NCBI GenBank assembly: GCA_951799425.1
Contig: OX637391.1
Location: 19,764,551 to 19,828,550 of the forward strand
Source: Ilex aquifolium
Lineage: Eukaryota; Streptophyta; Magnoliopsida; Aquifoliales; Aquifoliaceae
Direction: 5' to 3'
DNA: 64,000 nt
The translations under genes and the position numbers were made by a program. A model generated the notes under the pieces. It had not been told where the DNA came from. It made no database searches and saw only the letters and a program-made list of their open reading frames with translations. Positions 11,042 through 23,909 of the stretch are shown here, piece by piece. How positions within the stretch are numbered: position 1 is the first letter of the stretch; each line of letters starts with the position of its first letter.

Positions 11042-11870
11042 CAAGCCATGAAGAGTGAGTAGTTTCTCATTCACTCTTTAGTGAGAGGAGAAAGGCATGT
11101 ACAAGTTATCCGGGAATCATATTTGTGCAATGTTCTTTTATGCTTAACGTTTATTTCTTCTTGTTATCGGATGATTGATTGCATCTAGCAAAGCTAAGGT
11201 ACTTTGTATAATTGTGAGCTCTTTCTATGACATGGATGACTCCTGCATAGAAAGACTCATCAGTTCAAGGCAAGTACCCCGGCTAGATCCTCATGACTAC
11301 CCTTCAATCTCCTCCCTTAATGTACTTCATTTAAAGAATGGACTATTAATATCATGATTGGATGTCTTGTAGAAACACTTGCTTGTTTATAGACGGGTTA
11401 AGTCTCGGCACAGGCAATTCTTGTAAACTTCTAGAAAGACATCGGAATCATGTTCTTAATTCTCACAATCCATCTTTATCTTCCGATTAACTTGCTGTTG
11501 ACACGGGAGTTAATTGAGTTATCAAGCACAATTATGACAAACCGGATAACTAACTACATGTCCAGATCCTTGCACTAAAGGGTGACTCTTTTTAATTAGC
11601 ATTCATCTCCTATTTTGTTAAGAAAATCTTTCTGGAAAGAATCTTATATTCTGTCCAGCAAAACCCATATCTCGCAGCAAATCAAAAAGGTTACAATCAA
11701 AAGGTCTCTACCACTGCTTGCCTTAGAGATATCAACAAAAGTTCCCTGTGGATTCGACTCCGGACTCAAACCGGATTATTACTACAGCTTGACCGCCTGC
11801 ACTTGCGTGTATACATTTGGATCAAGCCATCAATATGCTGCAGGCCAGAAATAATGCACACATTATGATT
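11042..11870 (+). other. Athila-like LTR fragment
   Basis: Non-coding. The right part contains GTTCCCTGTGGATTCGACTC followed by GGATTATTACTACAGCTTGA and GCCTGCACTTGCG, the characteristic U5 end of Athila/Tat LTRs. The left part continues from the end of the gypsy LTR with no visible boundary, so this gypsy copy probably inserted in, or recombined with, an older Athila-like element. No coding region is supported here. Confidence 0.5.
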
Positions 11871-12047
11871 ACTAGTTCCTTAGGAATCTTCAGTGATAGG
11901 TATATGGTATTTTTCAATTGCATTAAATTTCTTTATCCCTTTTTCTGTATTTTTACTTAGTCAACTCCAAAATAGTGGGACAAGGTTTTATTAAGTTGAT
12001 TATGTTGTTTTTATCACTGATAAAACTTGATTTTTTTCGGAATTCAG

Positions 12048-12323
12048 ATTGTTGAAGTCAGGGGTGCAGAAGGCTGGGAACTCAAACAAGTGAGTGAAGC
12101 CCTTCATGATCTTCCTCTTCTGTCCGTCAACATCTGTTTGTTTAAGGACTCAAAAAAGTTAGTTACTATCGATCACTCTCTGACTAACAAGAAGAGTGTT
12201 GCACTGCCATATGCAAGAGAATGCAAGTGCATTGCATGTGCCACATACTTTCTCCTAGAGTTAGCTAATGACTCGAGAGTGGTTCATTTAAGGAAATCTT
12301 TCATCCACCAAGTAGCATTTTAA
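12048..12323 (+). CDS. Possible exon of an unrecognised gene or captured fragment
   Basis: An open frame follows a good acceptor (TTTTTTTCGGAATTCAG at 12047) and encodes about 91 residues beginning IVEVRGAEGWELKQVSEA and continuing DLPLLSVNICL, to TAA at 12321-12323. The composition is protein-like and the preceding 150 bp are T-rich like an intron. No other exons were found and I do not recognise the family. It may be a gene relic or a fragment carried by an element. Confidence 0.25.
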   Translation: MVEVRGAEGWELKQVSEALHDLPLLSVNICLFKDSKKLVTIDHSLTNKKSVALPYARECKCIACATYFLLELANDSRVVHLRKSFIHQVAF

Positions 12324-12411
12324 GGTGTATGTAAAAGCCAAAAAGAGTATGGTACATGGATAAGTTTGGAGAAAAATAAGTTTATCGTCCTTTTCTTTCT
12401 TTTTTAGTGTT

Positions 12412-13101
12412 TGGGAAAATTACACTCAAACCCCTGAGGTTTGTCACTTAATCACTCAGACTCCTAATATTTTAAATATTACACATAAATCCCCTAAAGT
12501 TTGCACTCGAGTAACACTTAGATCCTTACCGTCAATGTCCGTTAATATATCTGTTAATAAATTACATTCAGACCCCCTGAAGTTTGTAAACATATAATAC
12601 TTAGACCCCTCAAATTTAAAATGTTATACTTGACCAAAAATGTTATACTTCAATCAAAGATATAATATTAAATATTATAATTGTATAATTGTAGAATTGT
12701 ATAATCAAAGATAGAATTCCAATGGATAATATAATTGTATACTAATTATAATTTTTTAAGAAAAAATTATATTTTTATTTTTGATTTTATTTCAATAAAT
12801 ATCATAATAGAACATGAATTTTAGTTATAAAATTTAAAATATTTTATATTTTATCTTTCATTGGAATATTTTTGGTCTAAGTATAAGATTATAAACTTGA
12901 GTGGTGTAAGTATTACACGCTTATAAACTTCAAGGGATCTAGGTGTAATTTTACTAACAGATATACTAATGGACATTGACGGCAGGGGTTTAAGTGTTAC
13001 GTGCGTATAAACCTCAGAGGGTTTGTATGTAATATTTTAAATACCAGAGAGTCTGAATGATTAAGTGACAAATCTCAAGGGACCTGAATATAATTCTTCC
13101 A
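12412..13101. mobile_element. Long inverted-repeat (foldback/MULE-type) non-autonomous element
   Basis: The left arm (about 12412-12650) and right arm (about 12880-13101) are reverse complements over more than 200 bp. For example, GGTTTGTCACTTAATCA at the left is mirrored by TGATTAAGTGACAAATC at the right, and ACCGTCAATGTCCGTTA by TAATGGACATTGACGGC. The ends begin (T)GGGAAAATTACAC and TGGAAGAATTATA. The centre is extremely AT-rich and non-coding. The inverted-repeat length suggests a Mutator-like MITE. I could not find a convincing target duplication, so the class is uncertain. Confidence 0.75.
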
Positions 13102-13971
13102 TTTTCTTAGGTTGAGTTAAGAATTCTCACTTTAAGGGGTTTGAATCACAAACAAATTAACTCGCCAAACCTTCTTAATGAATGGATTGAAATGATTTCA
13201 ACTACAAACTATTAATATTTGATAGGAATTCAATTATATGAAATTATAAATACATCTAAAAACATGGCAGGATCCACAAATATATGAGCAACTTGCGGCA
13301 TCAATGGCCATGCAAACAAGTACTATACAAATCAGAGTAGATTTTATAAAAGTTACGGGGACTAGACAAAACTACATGGTCACAGACTTTGGAATATGAC
13401 GAGTCTGAAATTAACTAGGTCAGGCCCAACGAATCAAGAGAGGCCCACATCACCTCGAAGCCCAAGTCAACAAGTCAAGGAAGAGTCCAAAGTTAAAAAG
13501 AAGCCAAAGTCAAGGAAGAGTGAAGGGGACACCCTCAAGGGGCTACCCCAAAGGGGCGCCACCCAAGGGAGGCCCCCCAAGGGGATCCCATCCCTCCATT
13601 GTCCCATGCTCCCTCTCCTGCGCAACCTCATGGAGTCCTTCGCCCTCTTAACTCTGTCACTCCAACTCAAGTCCAAGCTCAGGATCCTCCCCCGACGGAA
13701 TAGGAGCACGAGGGAGAGAACAGTCACAAAATATAGTCAAAAAGTTTCACGGATCTCGGTTACAAATTTGCATCTCTCCCCTTAAAGCAGCAAAAGGTAA
13801 CACTTGTATCAATGTCAAGGTAAATTAAACTGCAAAAGTGGAGGCTCTAATGAAAACAGTTCATGCAACGAATTAAAAAACCTGTAACTATGCATTTAAT
13901 TTATGTAGTTAATGGAATTCATAATAAACAACAAAAAAGGAGGACCGTAAGGAAGGAAGCTCCCATATGGT
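13102..13971. other. Unassigned intergenic stretch
   Basis: No recognisable gene. A lysine/arginine/proline-rich open frame at 13396-13785 resembles no family I know, and its opposite strand is also open, so it looks like a G/C-biased non-coding stretch. This region and 19317-19440 were contiguous before the Mutator-like element inserted. Confidence 0.4.
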
Positions 13972-13980
13972 ATTGCCTAA

Positions 13981-14396
13981 GAGTAATGCTATTGGGACTT
14001 AATTTCTTGACCTAAAATACTGACCTATTAACGTGGCAAATGATGTGGATTTGCCACATCAGCAACTTCTCCAACTAAACATTTTTTAAGCATTTTCCAT
14101 TATTCCCACATAACTCTCTCACATCCCTCACACAACTTTGCCTCTTCTGCTTCTGTATGCATCTCTCTTTTGGCGAAATCAACGCCAATAACCCACCAAT
14201 AAACACCCGGTGGTGAATATTAATCATCTCTCCCCCCTCTCTCTCTCTACATCGTCGTTGTCGTTGTCGAGAACCCAATAAACACCGGCTGGTGTGGGTT
14301 GACAAATTGCTCCACAAATTGTTATATCATTCTGTCACTTTTTGCCTAATCCATCAAACTACTTGACAAATTGCCCCAACATAGCTTGCACCAGTA
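13981..14396 (+). repeat. Left terminal inverted repeat of the MULE
   Basis: Matches the reverse complement of 18961-19316, including GAAATCAACGCCAATAACCC against GAAATCAACTCCGATAACCC and the shared CACCGGCTGGT. The left arm is longer because a short TTGACAAATTGC-type segment is duplicated near 14300-14375. Confidence 0.85.
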
Positions 14397-16155
14397 TGAT
14401 CAAGAATGGTTTTCAAACATAGCTTGCACCAAAATGGTTTTCAACTTGTAGACGAAGGAAGTTAGCAAAAGTATTAGTTGTCGAAGTACCATTTGATTTA
14501 CTTTGTTGGTGGAGCTTGATTTGCTTTGTTTTAATTATTTTAATTCTTTTTATTTGGCTTCCTTGTACGTGCTTGTATTGGATTACTTTGCAGCTATACA
14601 TGATTCGACTTCGTCTACAAGTTGTTTGATGAATTGCCTCAAACAATGTTGTTTTGAATTTCTTAGGTTCTGGTTAAGGAAAAGAGAGTCGATGCCGCAC
14701 TTTGTCTAGTCTTGGGACTAGTTGTTATTGGAATGGGGTATGAGTGTTGTTGTTAATTAGATTGCTGGAGTGAAATTGTAGTAGTTTGTGAAGCCTTTAC
14801 TGTAGAAGTGGTTTTAAAATTGCATACATTTGTCATGTAAACACATTTAGTTTTATTTATGCAAAAATAATGAAAGGGAAATGATTACTTTTGCCCATTG
14901 ATGAATGTGATGGCAATCTACAAGGTTTAGGAATTTTTCATTTTGCTTTGCACATTGGTTAAATTTGTGTGAGTTAAAGAGTTTGAATTTCCAGTAAGGT
15001 TGCACACACATGTGCTGCCATGAAAATCCTGTGTGATGTCATAGACTTAAAATCCTGTTTTGATGCCAGGTACTTGCGCACAAAAATGTGCCTCCTTGCA
15101 ATCCATTGCTATTGCCATAAAAGGCAACTATGAAATAAAATAAAGCCAATACAATTCCTTCTTGAGATGGATTACATAAAACCAAGAACTATCACAAGGT
15201 CAACTACACCATTTGAGTTGTATAAAAAATAACCTAAATTGTTAGTCTAAAAATAGAACAACACAGTTTTGTGAAAGAGAACATGAAAATGAATCTTCTT
15301 GCAAAATGAGACAATCTTCATCCTTCAAGACTTGCCATTAGAAAAAAGAAATAGTCAAGTAAAATAATAAAATCATGGCATTTCATTTGCAAGACATTTT
15401 TCTAACTCACCAAATCTATTTGCCATTAGACATTGGTGATGAAGGTGTAGTTGGTAGTTCTTGAATATTTACTGGTTCTTTGGAGCTAGAACCAGACATG
15501 GACCTTGATATTGGTTATGCTAAATAAGCGGAAAATAACTACACATTATGTTATAGCACAAGAAGAACTTCGGATACTATGGTAGATTGCTTACCAAGAA
15601 ATGGTTTTCATCAAAAGTATGATTTGCTATATTTTCTATTCCATGTGCTTGGTTTGGATGACCTCTTTGAGTGACACCCCACAATAAGGCCAAATTGTTT
15701 TGTGTCATAAATAATATACACCAACTTAATAAACAACTTAGCACACGAAATCAATAGAATAATAACAAAAGTCATTTTCATTAACTCACATTACAAAAGT
15801 GCAATGTAGGGTACTGACTATCACTCATGCCAACATTAATACCTTGTGTACTTTGCGAATCCTACATTTGTTTAGGGCTATATATGAGGACCAGTAGTTA
15901 CAGTAACAATTAGTTTGAAGTGTGAACACAACCAATATTTTAAAAACCAATTAGCTTATATCGTGATAATAATACTCTCTTGTCTTCCAGTATTATCAAC
16001 AACTTCTCTATTGGGTGGACCATCAACAGAACTAACGACATCACTTCCAACCATTGAGGAATCCTGCAAGACATAAATAATAACTAGGAAATATTGTAAC
16101 CATAAATTTATTACATCACATACATAAATTATAAGGATTTTATTCACACCTTCAG

Positions 16156-18400
16156 TCATTTTTCTTCAAGGGTATGATTTCCAGGTGGTAAGGTCCTATT
16201 TTTCTTTTCTTTTATTTTTTTCCTAACAAGTTGATCCATTTTAGATTGCTTCCTTTTAAATGGTGGGCAACCTTTGCTTCGAACTGCTAATGGAGTAAGT
16301 ATCTTCTGACTCTCCTTTAATATATCATTAGTATCACAACTAGAGTTTTTACGGACAGTTGAGTTGGGAGTTGGTTGATAACTTCCACTGCCACCATTTT
16401 TTTGTAGATTCACCTTCAAGTCATGTATCCAATCCATCACTTCCATGCACTTATCTTTAGATTCTGTTGCCAGTTCTGCAACCTCACTAAATGCATTGCG
16501 CATTTTATCATATCGCAGTGCTTCTGCCGTGGTACTCCAACTATCATAACTAATTTTGACTTTTGTGTGGCATCTTTTTACATCCTTCCTTCATCATCGT
16601 AAGATGTATTTATCAGGAATTAAGTAAATCTTCTTACAAATTAACACTGCGATTGCATGCCTGCATAATATTCCCCTAAATTCAAACATGCAACAATTGC
16701 ACTTCACCTCACAATCCTTTTCATGGAACCAAATCTTGAAATTTTCACTCTTTGTTCTCTCTAGAATCATTATATCCTCAATTACTTCATACTCTGAAGT
16801 CTCACCATCAATTTTAATTGTAGTTAAATCACAATACATCTTTCCTATCAATTCATTTTGGAACTCTTTAAACTTTGAAATAGTATAAACACATTGAACT
16901 TGTGTCTCCATATCATAATAACTTACACATGAGACCTATGAAGAGGAAGACTTACTGTCTTCATGGGTCTCCTTTTCCACCTTACTTTTCAATGCATTCT
17001 CATACTGTTCCACAAATTATTTCAAGGTAGTCTTAGAGTTGACATACCCATCAAAGAACGAATTCATGCTCTGACTTCTTTGTGTAGTTGACATTCCCGC
17101 CCAAAAATTATCTTTCACAAATACTGGTGCCCAACGACGTCTCTCATTGTACAATCCACTCAACCAATCATTGCTATGTAGCTTATACTTCTCAATCATC
17201 TCGTTCCAACTTTCTTCAAATTCAGTACGAGTCAATGTATCATAAAAAACCATTTGCAAAGAAAATTTGATTGATTTGTAAAACTTATAACCTCTTACCT
17301 TTTCTGGAAATTTCTTCATTATGTGCCATAAGCACCATCGATGTCTAGCATTAGGGAAGACGTTCTCAACTCCTTTTTGCATTGCTTTATCTTGGTCAGT
17401 GATTATGGCACTTGGAGTGTTCCAAGACATGCATGCAAGCCAGGATTGAAATAACCAAGTAAACGTCTTTGTATCCTCACTAGAGATTAAACCACATCCA
17501 AACAACGTCGATTGCCCATGATGGTTAACACCTACAAATGGAGCAAATGGCATGTCATACTTATTTGTTAAGTACGTTGTGTCAAATGTTACAACATCAC
17601 CAAATTCCTCATACGCTGCTCTGCTCCTCGCATCCGCCCAAAATACATTCCTTAGTCGTCCATCTACATCCAAATCCATTGCATAAAATAAATTTGTATT
17701 ATCAGCTTGCATATTCAAGAAGTAGTTTTGGATTGCCATAGCATCTCCTTCTCCGAGTCACAATCGCCTTACTTTCTCAATAAAATTTCTACAATCCTTC
17801 TCTAAAAATGACATATTCTCATGTCCACTGGCTTCAAGCACAAAAGAGTTAAAAAAAATTATTTATTCTAATCCCAGCCCTGCCATTCAACTCAAGCTTT
17901 CATTTTACATGTGGCTTCATTACTCTATTGCATCGAAAAAAGCGAGCTTTGCTTGGACTTATCTCATGGTTGTGATCAGGCATGACAGTGTTCAATCGTC
18001 ACTTTACCTCGGGGCATAAAACTGCTAGGACTTTAGCCTTACAACCTATTTTTATGCTTGGATGTGGCTTGAGAGGATTTTTTGTAGTGCGCTGTGATTT
18101 TTATGATCGAGAACAAGCAACCGATATATATTTCAAGTGTCCGTCATCTGATTTTGTTAATGATCTTCTCTTAACTAGGAACCCCAATCGCTTCCCATAA
18201 GTTGTGTAATAGTCAAACAAATCTTTATAGGTATTAAACATCATCCCAACCTTGGGTTGTTCCACTTCGTCGTCTATATTTACTACATTATCCATTTCAA
18301 TCCCAACATTTTCTTCATTCGCTTGTATAGTACTTGAAGATTCCCTTTCCATCCTATCAAACACCAATAAGATTGAATTAAAAAAAATGGAACATGTCAT
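16156..18400 (-). pseudogene. FAR1/FHY3-like MULE transposase, decayed
   Basis: Read on the minus strand. 18400-18101 gives a FAR1 DNA-binding start (EQPKVGMMFNTYKDLFDYY, then VACSRS) continuing in frame through two stops to CPEVK-stop-RLNTV and DHNHEISPSKARFF near 17920. 17739-17017 is the MULE catalytic core: DVVTFDTTYLTNKYDMPFAP, then GCGLISSEDTKTFTWLF, AIITDQDKAM and RHRWCLWHI. 16911-16594 holds the SWIM zinc finger (CEVKCNCCMFEFRGILCRHA). 16503-16156 is a low-complexity C-terminus. Stops between core and SWIM (TTLK-stop-FVEQYENAL) and a frameshift between the FAR1 part and the core show it cannot make a full transposase. Domain order matches the FAR1-related MULE clade from which the plant FHY3/FAR1 regulators derive. 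It lies inside intact element ends, so it is the element's own transposase, not a domesticated gene. Confidence 0.9.
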
Positions 18401-18960
18401 TGCTTTAAAGTAACTAACAAAAGAAGAGGATATAAAAAAAATATTGTTTTAATTAACAATAAGGTTACGACAAAATTATAATAGTGATGATACAACTAAT
18501 AATAGTGCAAGACCCAAAAGTTTGCTATTTCACATTTATTCATGCCTCCACGAAAAAAAAAAAAACTTGACTACATACATAGCTTTAGTTGAAAGGGAAA
18601 AGAAAACCATCCAATAATGACATTTTGTACATTTATGTGCATTTTTGGACTGAGTTCTAGGGCAATAGGATAAAACTCGTTGTACTATTTTTTTATGCTT
18701 GTATCTCTCATAGGGTTCATTTATTCACTCTAAAGCTTATTAATTTCTTTTACACTACCCTGGTTTTAATTTTCTGCAGAATGCTAGTGATGATATAGTA
18801 AGGTACTTCCACAACTAATACTTTTGCCAGAAAAAAATCTCCACACAAGAATTTTTTCAAGCTGTTTGAAAACCATTTTTATCATACCTCTGCAAGACTA
18901 ATATAGAGCACCAAATAAATAAATAAATGAGAGGGAGGGAAAGAGAGAGTGAGATAGATA

Positions 18961-19316
18961 TTGGTGCAAGCTATGTTGGGGAAATTTGTGGAGCAGTTTG
19001 TCAACCATTACCAGCCGGTGTTGGTTGGTTTCCCGGCAACGATGATAATGATGTAGAGAGAGGGGGATAGATGATTAATATTCACCACTGGGTGTTTATT
19101 GGGGGGTTATCGGAGTTGATTTCGCCAGAAGAGAGATGCAGATGGAAGTAGAAGAGACAAAATTGTGTGAGCGATGTGAGAGTTATGCGAGAATAATGGA
19201 AAATGCTAAAAAAAATGTATAGTTGGAGAAGTTGTTGATGTGGCAAATTCACATCACTCGCCACGTCATTATGTCAATATTTTAGGTCAGAAAATTAGGT
19301 CCCAATAGCATTACTC
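18961..19316 (-). repeat. Right terminal inverted repeat of the MULE
   Basis: Inverted partner of 13981-14396. It ends CCCAATAGCATTACTC next to the target duplication. Confidence 0.85.
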
Positions 19317-19453
19317 ATTGCCTAAAACTGCAATGAATTAGGTCATCAGAAAGCTCAATAAATGCACAAACTTGTGTAGATAACAGACTAATACAGCCAC
19401 TGCTGCTTTATTTATCACAAATATACAAAGACTGAAATTATAGTCAACATAAG

Positions 19454-19465
19454 TGGTATTAGAGC
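19454..19465 (+). other. Primer binding site of a copia element
   Basis: TGGTATTAGAGC matches the initiator-tRNA-Met primer site TGGTATCAGAGC at 11 of 12 positions. It follows a CAACA that may be the 5' LTR end. It lies 72 bp before the gag start at 19537. Confidence 0.6.
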
Positions 19466-19536
19466 TAGTTTGACACTAACTAACTGGGCGTGAAACTTTT
19501 CATTGGATAAACAAAGTCCTAGTGAAGAAAATCGAA

Positions 19537-22500
19537 ATGGCAAGTGGAATCAACATGTCTATCGGTGCACAACAACCGCCTTTTCTCGTCTTTGATAGTG
19601 AAAATTATAATTATTAGCGTGTCAATAAAAAACTATATTTCTCTCTTATGATCTTTGGAATTTGATTGAAATTGGATATGAAGATCCAACCGAAGATATG
19701 ACAACGGCTCAAATGAACCAATTAAAGGAAAATAAGAAGAAGGATGTAAAAGCTCTTCACTTGATTCAACAAGGAGTAACGGATATCATTTTTCCAAGAA
19801 TTATCAATGCTACAAAATCAAAGGTAGCATGAGACACTTTACAAGATGAGTATTGTGGTACTATGAAAGTAAGAGCCATAAAACTACAATCATTGAGAAC
19901 AGATTTTGAGAATAGTATAATGAAAAAGAATGAATCCTTAAATGATTTCTTTTCTAGACTTATGGGGATTGTAAATCAAAGAAAAACTTATAATGACCAA
20001 CTTTTGGACTCAAGAATTGTTGAGAAATTTTTGATTAGTTTGCTGAAAAAAATATGATTATATTGTTTCCTTCATTAAAGAAACCAAAGATATTTCTTCC
20101 TTGGGTGTTCAATATTTATTGAGTTCTATTAAAGCATTTGAACAAAGGTTGAGTAGGCATGCCAAAAAAATCTGTTGAAAGTGCTTTTCAATCCAAGCTT
20201 AATGTTGACTCCAAAATTCATGAATCGTCGAGTTCCAATCAATCTAAAAGTGAATCTTTTAGTGGAGGAAGATTTGGAAGAGGAAGAGGAAGAGGAATTT
20301 TTGAAAGATCAAATGAAGAATCCACTCAACAAAAATGTGGAACTTGTAAAAGATCAAGTCATGTTGATAAAGATTGTTAGTTTCGTGGAAAGCCTCAATA
20401 TTTTAATTGCAAAAATTTTGGTCATTTGAAAAAAAATTACCAATTCAAAAATAATCAACAAGCTATTTTTTCTGAAGAGTAAGAAAGTAGTGGAAAGATA
20501 TTCTATTCTTGTCAAGCAATGTCTAATCAAAGGAACGATGTATGGTATATTGATAGTGGTTTTAGTAACTATATGATCGGTGATGATAATATTTTTGTGA
20601 ACATGGAGACCACTTCTAATTCTCAAGTAAGGATGGCAAATGGTGTCATGGTTTAATCAAAAGGAAAGGGAACCATTGCTATTGAAACAAAGAAATGAAC
20701 AAGATACATTCAAGATGTCTTATTTGTACCAGATTTGGAACAAAATTTGAGTGTTGGTCAACTTGTAAAGCATGGGTACTCCGTGGTGTTTGAGGACAAT
20801 TTTTGTATGACCTATGATTGTAGGGACAAAAGTAATTTATAGCGAAAATTGAGATGGAGAAAAATAGAAAATTTCCTCTTTTTTTTCGGTATTCAAACAA
20901 TGTTTCTTTGAAGATGAAAATTGTTGATGATTCTTGGCTTCGGCAAAGAAGATTTGACCACTTGAACTTTCAAAGCTTGAAGATCTTACAACAAAAGAAC
21001 ATGATTTATGGATTGCCATCTATACAAGAAGTTAAAGAAGTTTGTGAAGGATGTGCACTTGAAAAACATCATCAAGATCCTTTTCCAAAAGAAAACGTTT
21101 GGAGAGCAAAATCACCGTTAGAGCTTGTTTATACCGATGTATGGAGACCATCAAGAACACTTTCTCATTGAGGTAAGAAATACTTCATAATCTTTGTTGA
21201 TGATTTTTCAAGAATGACTTGGGTTTATTTTATGAGACAAAAATCCAAATTTTTTCAAGTATTCAAGAAGTTCCAAAATTTTGTTGAAAGGAAAAGTGTG
21301 TACTACATTAATTTGTTAAGAAGTGATAGAGGTGGTGAGTACAACTCTAATGAATTGAATAAGTTTTGTGAAAATATTGGTATGGAAAGACAATTGACGG
21401 TTGTGTATACTTCATAACAAAATGGAGTGGCCAAAAGAAAGAATATAACCATTGTTGAGATGGATAAATCGATGATTTATGAGAAGGGTTTACCTAAATC
21501 ATTTTGGACCGAAGCGATATACACGACAGTTTACTTGATGAATAGATGTCCAACAAAAGCTTTGGAAAATCAAACTCCGGTTGAAGCATGGTGTGGAAGG
21601 AAGCCGTTAGTGAACCACTTAAAAGTTTTTGGGTGCATTTATTTTGCACATGTTCCTAAAGAAGTGAGGTACAAGTTCGATGAAAATAGTGAAAAATGTA
21701 TTTTTGTGGGTTATAACTTTAAATCAAAGGGTTATAGACTCTTTAATGAGAAGGACACTTAGAATTGGAAAGAAAAGAATGTGCAAAATCAAGTGATTGT
21801 AACAAATGAAGATTATGGAAGCTTTGAGCATGAAAATGAAAATGAAGAAGCTGATGTTCTACCACAAATGTCTCCAACACCCAACTCTCCTTCATCTCCT
21901 TCTACTTTCTTAAGTTCAAGCACTTTATCTCCAAATTCAACTCCAATGAAAATGAGAAGTCTTAGTGATATGTATGCTTGATACAATTTTTGTGAGGTTA
22001 AACCCGAAAATTTTGAAGAAGCAATCAAAGATGTTTAGAAGAAAGTAATGGAAGATGAAATTCGTGTGATTGAGAAAAATAGCACTTGGGAGTTGGTGGA
22101 AAAGCCAAAGAATAAAGAGGTCATTGGGATGAAGTGGATTTACAAAACAAAACGTAATTTGGATGGTTCAATTCAAAAAAAATAAAGCAAGGCTTGTAGC
22201 AAAGGGGTATTCACAACAAACCGGTGTCTATTACCAAGCGATTTTTGCTCTGGTTGCTTGACTTGATACAATAAGGTTTCTTATTGCTCTTGCTTCACAA
22301 AGAGGCTGTTTTCTTCATCAATTAGATGTAAAATCAGCGTTCTTGAATGGTGTGTTAAAATAAGAAGTTTATGTAGAGCAACTTTAAGGCTTTGCGATCA
22401 ACAGTGAAGAAGGAAAAGTGTACAAACTAAAAAAAAAGCTTTGTACGAGCTGAAACAAGAACCTTGAGCATGGTATAGTGAGATTAATTCCTACTTCAAT

Positions 22501-23213
22501 GCAAAGAGATTTCAAAGAAGTAAAAGTGAGCCAACCTTGTACATCAAAATGCAAGGTAATACCGGTATTCTCATTGTGTCTCTTTATATTGATGACTTGA
22601 TTTTTACCGAGAATTATCAAAAAATGATTGAAGATTTTAAATCTTGAAAAATTTAGAATGAGAAATTGCAAATCGGTGGCTACACATTTGGTTGTGTATA
22701 AAAAGTTGTTAAAGATGATGGAACTAAAGAAGTTGAAGCATCTTTTTATAAAAGTTTTGGACGTCTTTTGTATTTGACAGCGACAAGGTCGAACATTTGT
22801 ATGCTACAAGTTTATTATCTCGATTTATGCACAAACCAAGCCAAATTCACTTTGGGGTAGCAAAGAGAGTGTTGAGATATATTCAAGGAACACTTGATTT
22901 TGGGATTATGTTTGGAAGAAAAGTTGATGTCAAGTTACTTGGATTTTGTGATAGTTATTGGGCTGAAAACATTGACGATATGAGGAGCCATTCGGGCTAT
23001 GCATTCTCACTTGGTTCCGGTGTAATTTCATGGGTGTCAAAGAAGCAACAAAGTGTGGCACAATCTGAATCAGCTAAAACTGAATATATTTCAACATCAT
23101 TGGCTACTTCTCAAGCAATTTGGTTGAGAAGAATCATGGAAGATATTGGTGAAAAGCAAGGTGAAGCAACTCCAATTTTATGCGATAATAAATCAGCTAT
23201 CGCCATGACCTAA
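19537..23213 (+). pseudogene. Ty1/copia gag-pol, heavily decayed and 3'-truncated
   Basis: Copia order is clear despite many stops and frameshifts. Gag starts at 19537 (MASGINMSIGAQQPP), with a UBN2-type gag near 19730-20050. A zinc-knuckle remnant follows near 20335 (CGTCKRSSHVDKDC). The pre-integrase and integrase region runs 20854-21762 (LEKHHQDPF, FIDDFSRMTW-like, LRSDRGGEYNS, KRKNITIVEM). Reverse transcriptase runs from about 22020 (NSTWELVEKPKN, MKWIYKTKRN) through HQLDVKSAFLNGVL near 22320 to 22620. RNase H ends with ILCDNKSAIAMT at 23213. Homology stops there and no 3' LTR follows; a hAT MITE begins 12 bp later. The 5' LTR presumably lay left of 19450 but was not delimited. Confidence 0.85.
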
Positions 23214-23224
23214 TTGGTCTGATA

Positions 23225-23901
23225 TAGGGGTGTCAAACGTGTCGGATTAAACGGTTACGTGTCGGGTTAAAAGGGTGACGGGTGAAAAATATGTAAACCC
23301 ATACACGACACGTTTAATAAACGGGTGAAAAATCTCAACAGGAACATAACCCGTTTAATAAACCGGTAACACGACACGACTCGTTTAACCCGTTTAATTT
23401 TAAAAAAATTATATCAACAAATTTTAATACTCCACTTTTTTTTATTGTCAATTATACTTACCTCAAAAAAGAGAAATTTTTAGTCAAATTTCATAAAAAT
23501 CAGACTTAAAGGCTTTAAAAAAAAAATGAAAGAGGCCATTGTCTTTTATAGGCAAGTCAACCATCTCCATCTCCCCTCATTTTTCCAATGTGGGACAAAA
23601 ACAAAAAGCATTGGTTTGCCTTTGTCTTTGAAGTGCTCCCCATCTCCCCTCATTTGTCTTTAAACTACTACTTTACTTTTTTTTTTTTTGTATTGATTTC
23701 TTTACTTTTTTTTTCTTGCTAATTTTTTAAAATAATTATTAATTTATTATTATATTAATTTTATTTAAATGGGTAAACGTGTGATAAACGGTTTGACAGG
23801 TCTCACCCGAACACGACTCGTTTATTAAACGTGTTTAGCGTGTCAACCCGTTAAGGTCTCACCCAAACCCGTTTAATTCGTGTCGGATTTTGACAGCCCT
23901 A
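23225..23901. mobile_element. hAT-type MITE with exact 8-bp TSD
   Basis: The 677-bp non-coding element is flanked by GTCTGATA at 23217-23224 and 23902-23909. Ends are TAGGGGTGTCAAACGTGTCGG and the reverse complement of GTGTCGGATTTTGACAGCCCTA. Internal blocks of CGGGT/ACCCG and CGTTTAATAAACG repeats make subterminal inverted structure. The 8-bp duplication and TAGGG(G/C)TGTCAAA ends identify the hAT superfamily. It inserted at the truncated 3' end of the copia pseudogene. Confidence 0.92.
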
Positions 23902-23909
23902 GTCTGATA

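Larger units (their letters stand above)
13981..19316 (-). mobile_element. Mutator-like element (MULE) with long TIRs and exact 9-bp TSD
   Basis: The 5336-bp element is bounded by the 9-bp direct repeat ATTGCCTAA (13972-13980 and 19317-19325). Both ends read GAGTAATGCTATTGGGAC inward and continue as inverted repeats of about 350-420 bp (13981-14396 and 18961-19316) with scattered mismatches. Between them the minus strand encodes a decayed FAR1-type MULE transposase (16156-18400). A 9-bp duplication with long TIRs and this transposase is diagnostic of the Mutator superfamily. Exact TSDs show the boundaries are right, while TIR divergence and coding stops suggest an old or already defective copy. 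AT-rich spacers at 14400-16155 hold no gene. Confidence 0.93.

Noticed and set aside
12405..13110. 9-bp TSD around the foldback element at 12.4 kb
   Set aside because: Candidates (TTAGTGTTT and ATTTTCTTA or TTAGGTTGA) do not match well enough.
13396..13785. 129-aa basic protein gene
   Set aside because: Low complexity, open on both strands, no family pattern and no nearby exon structure.
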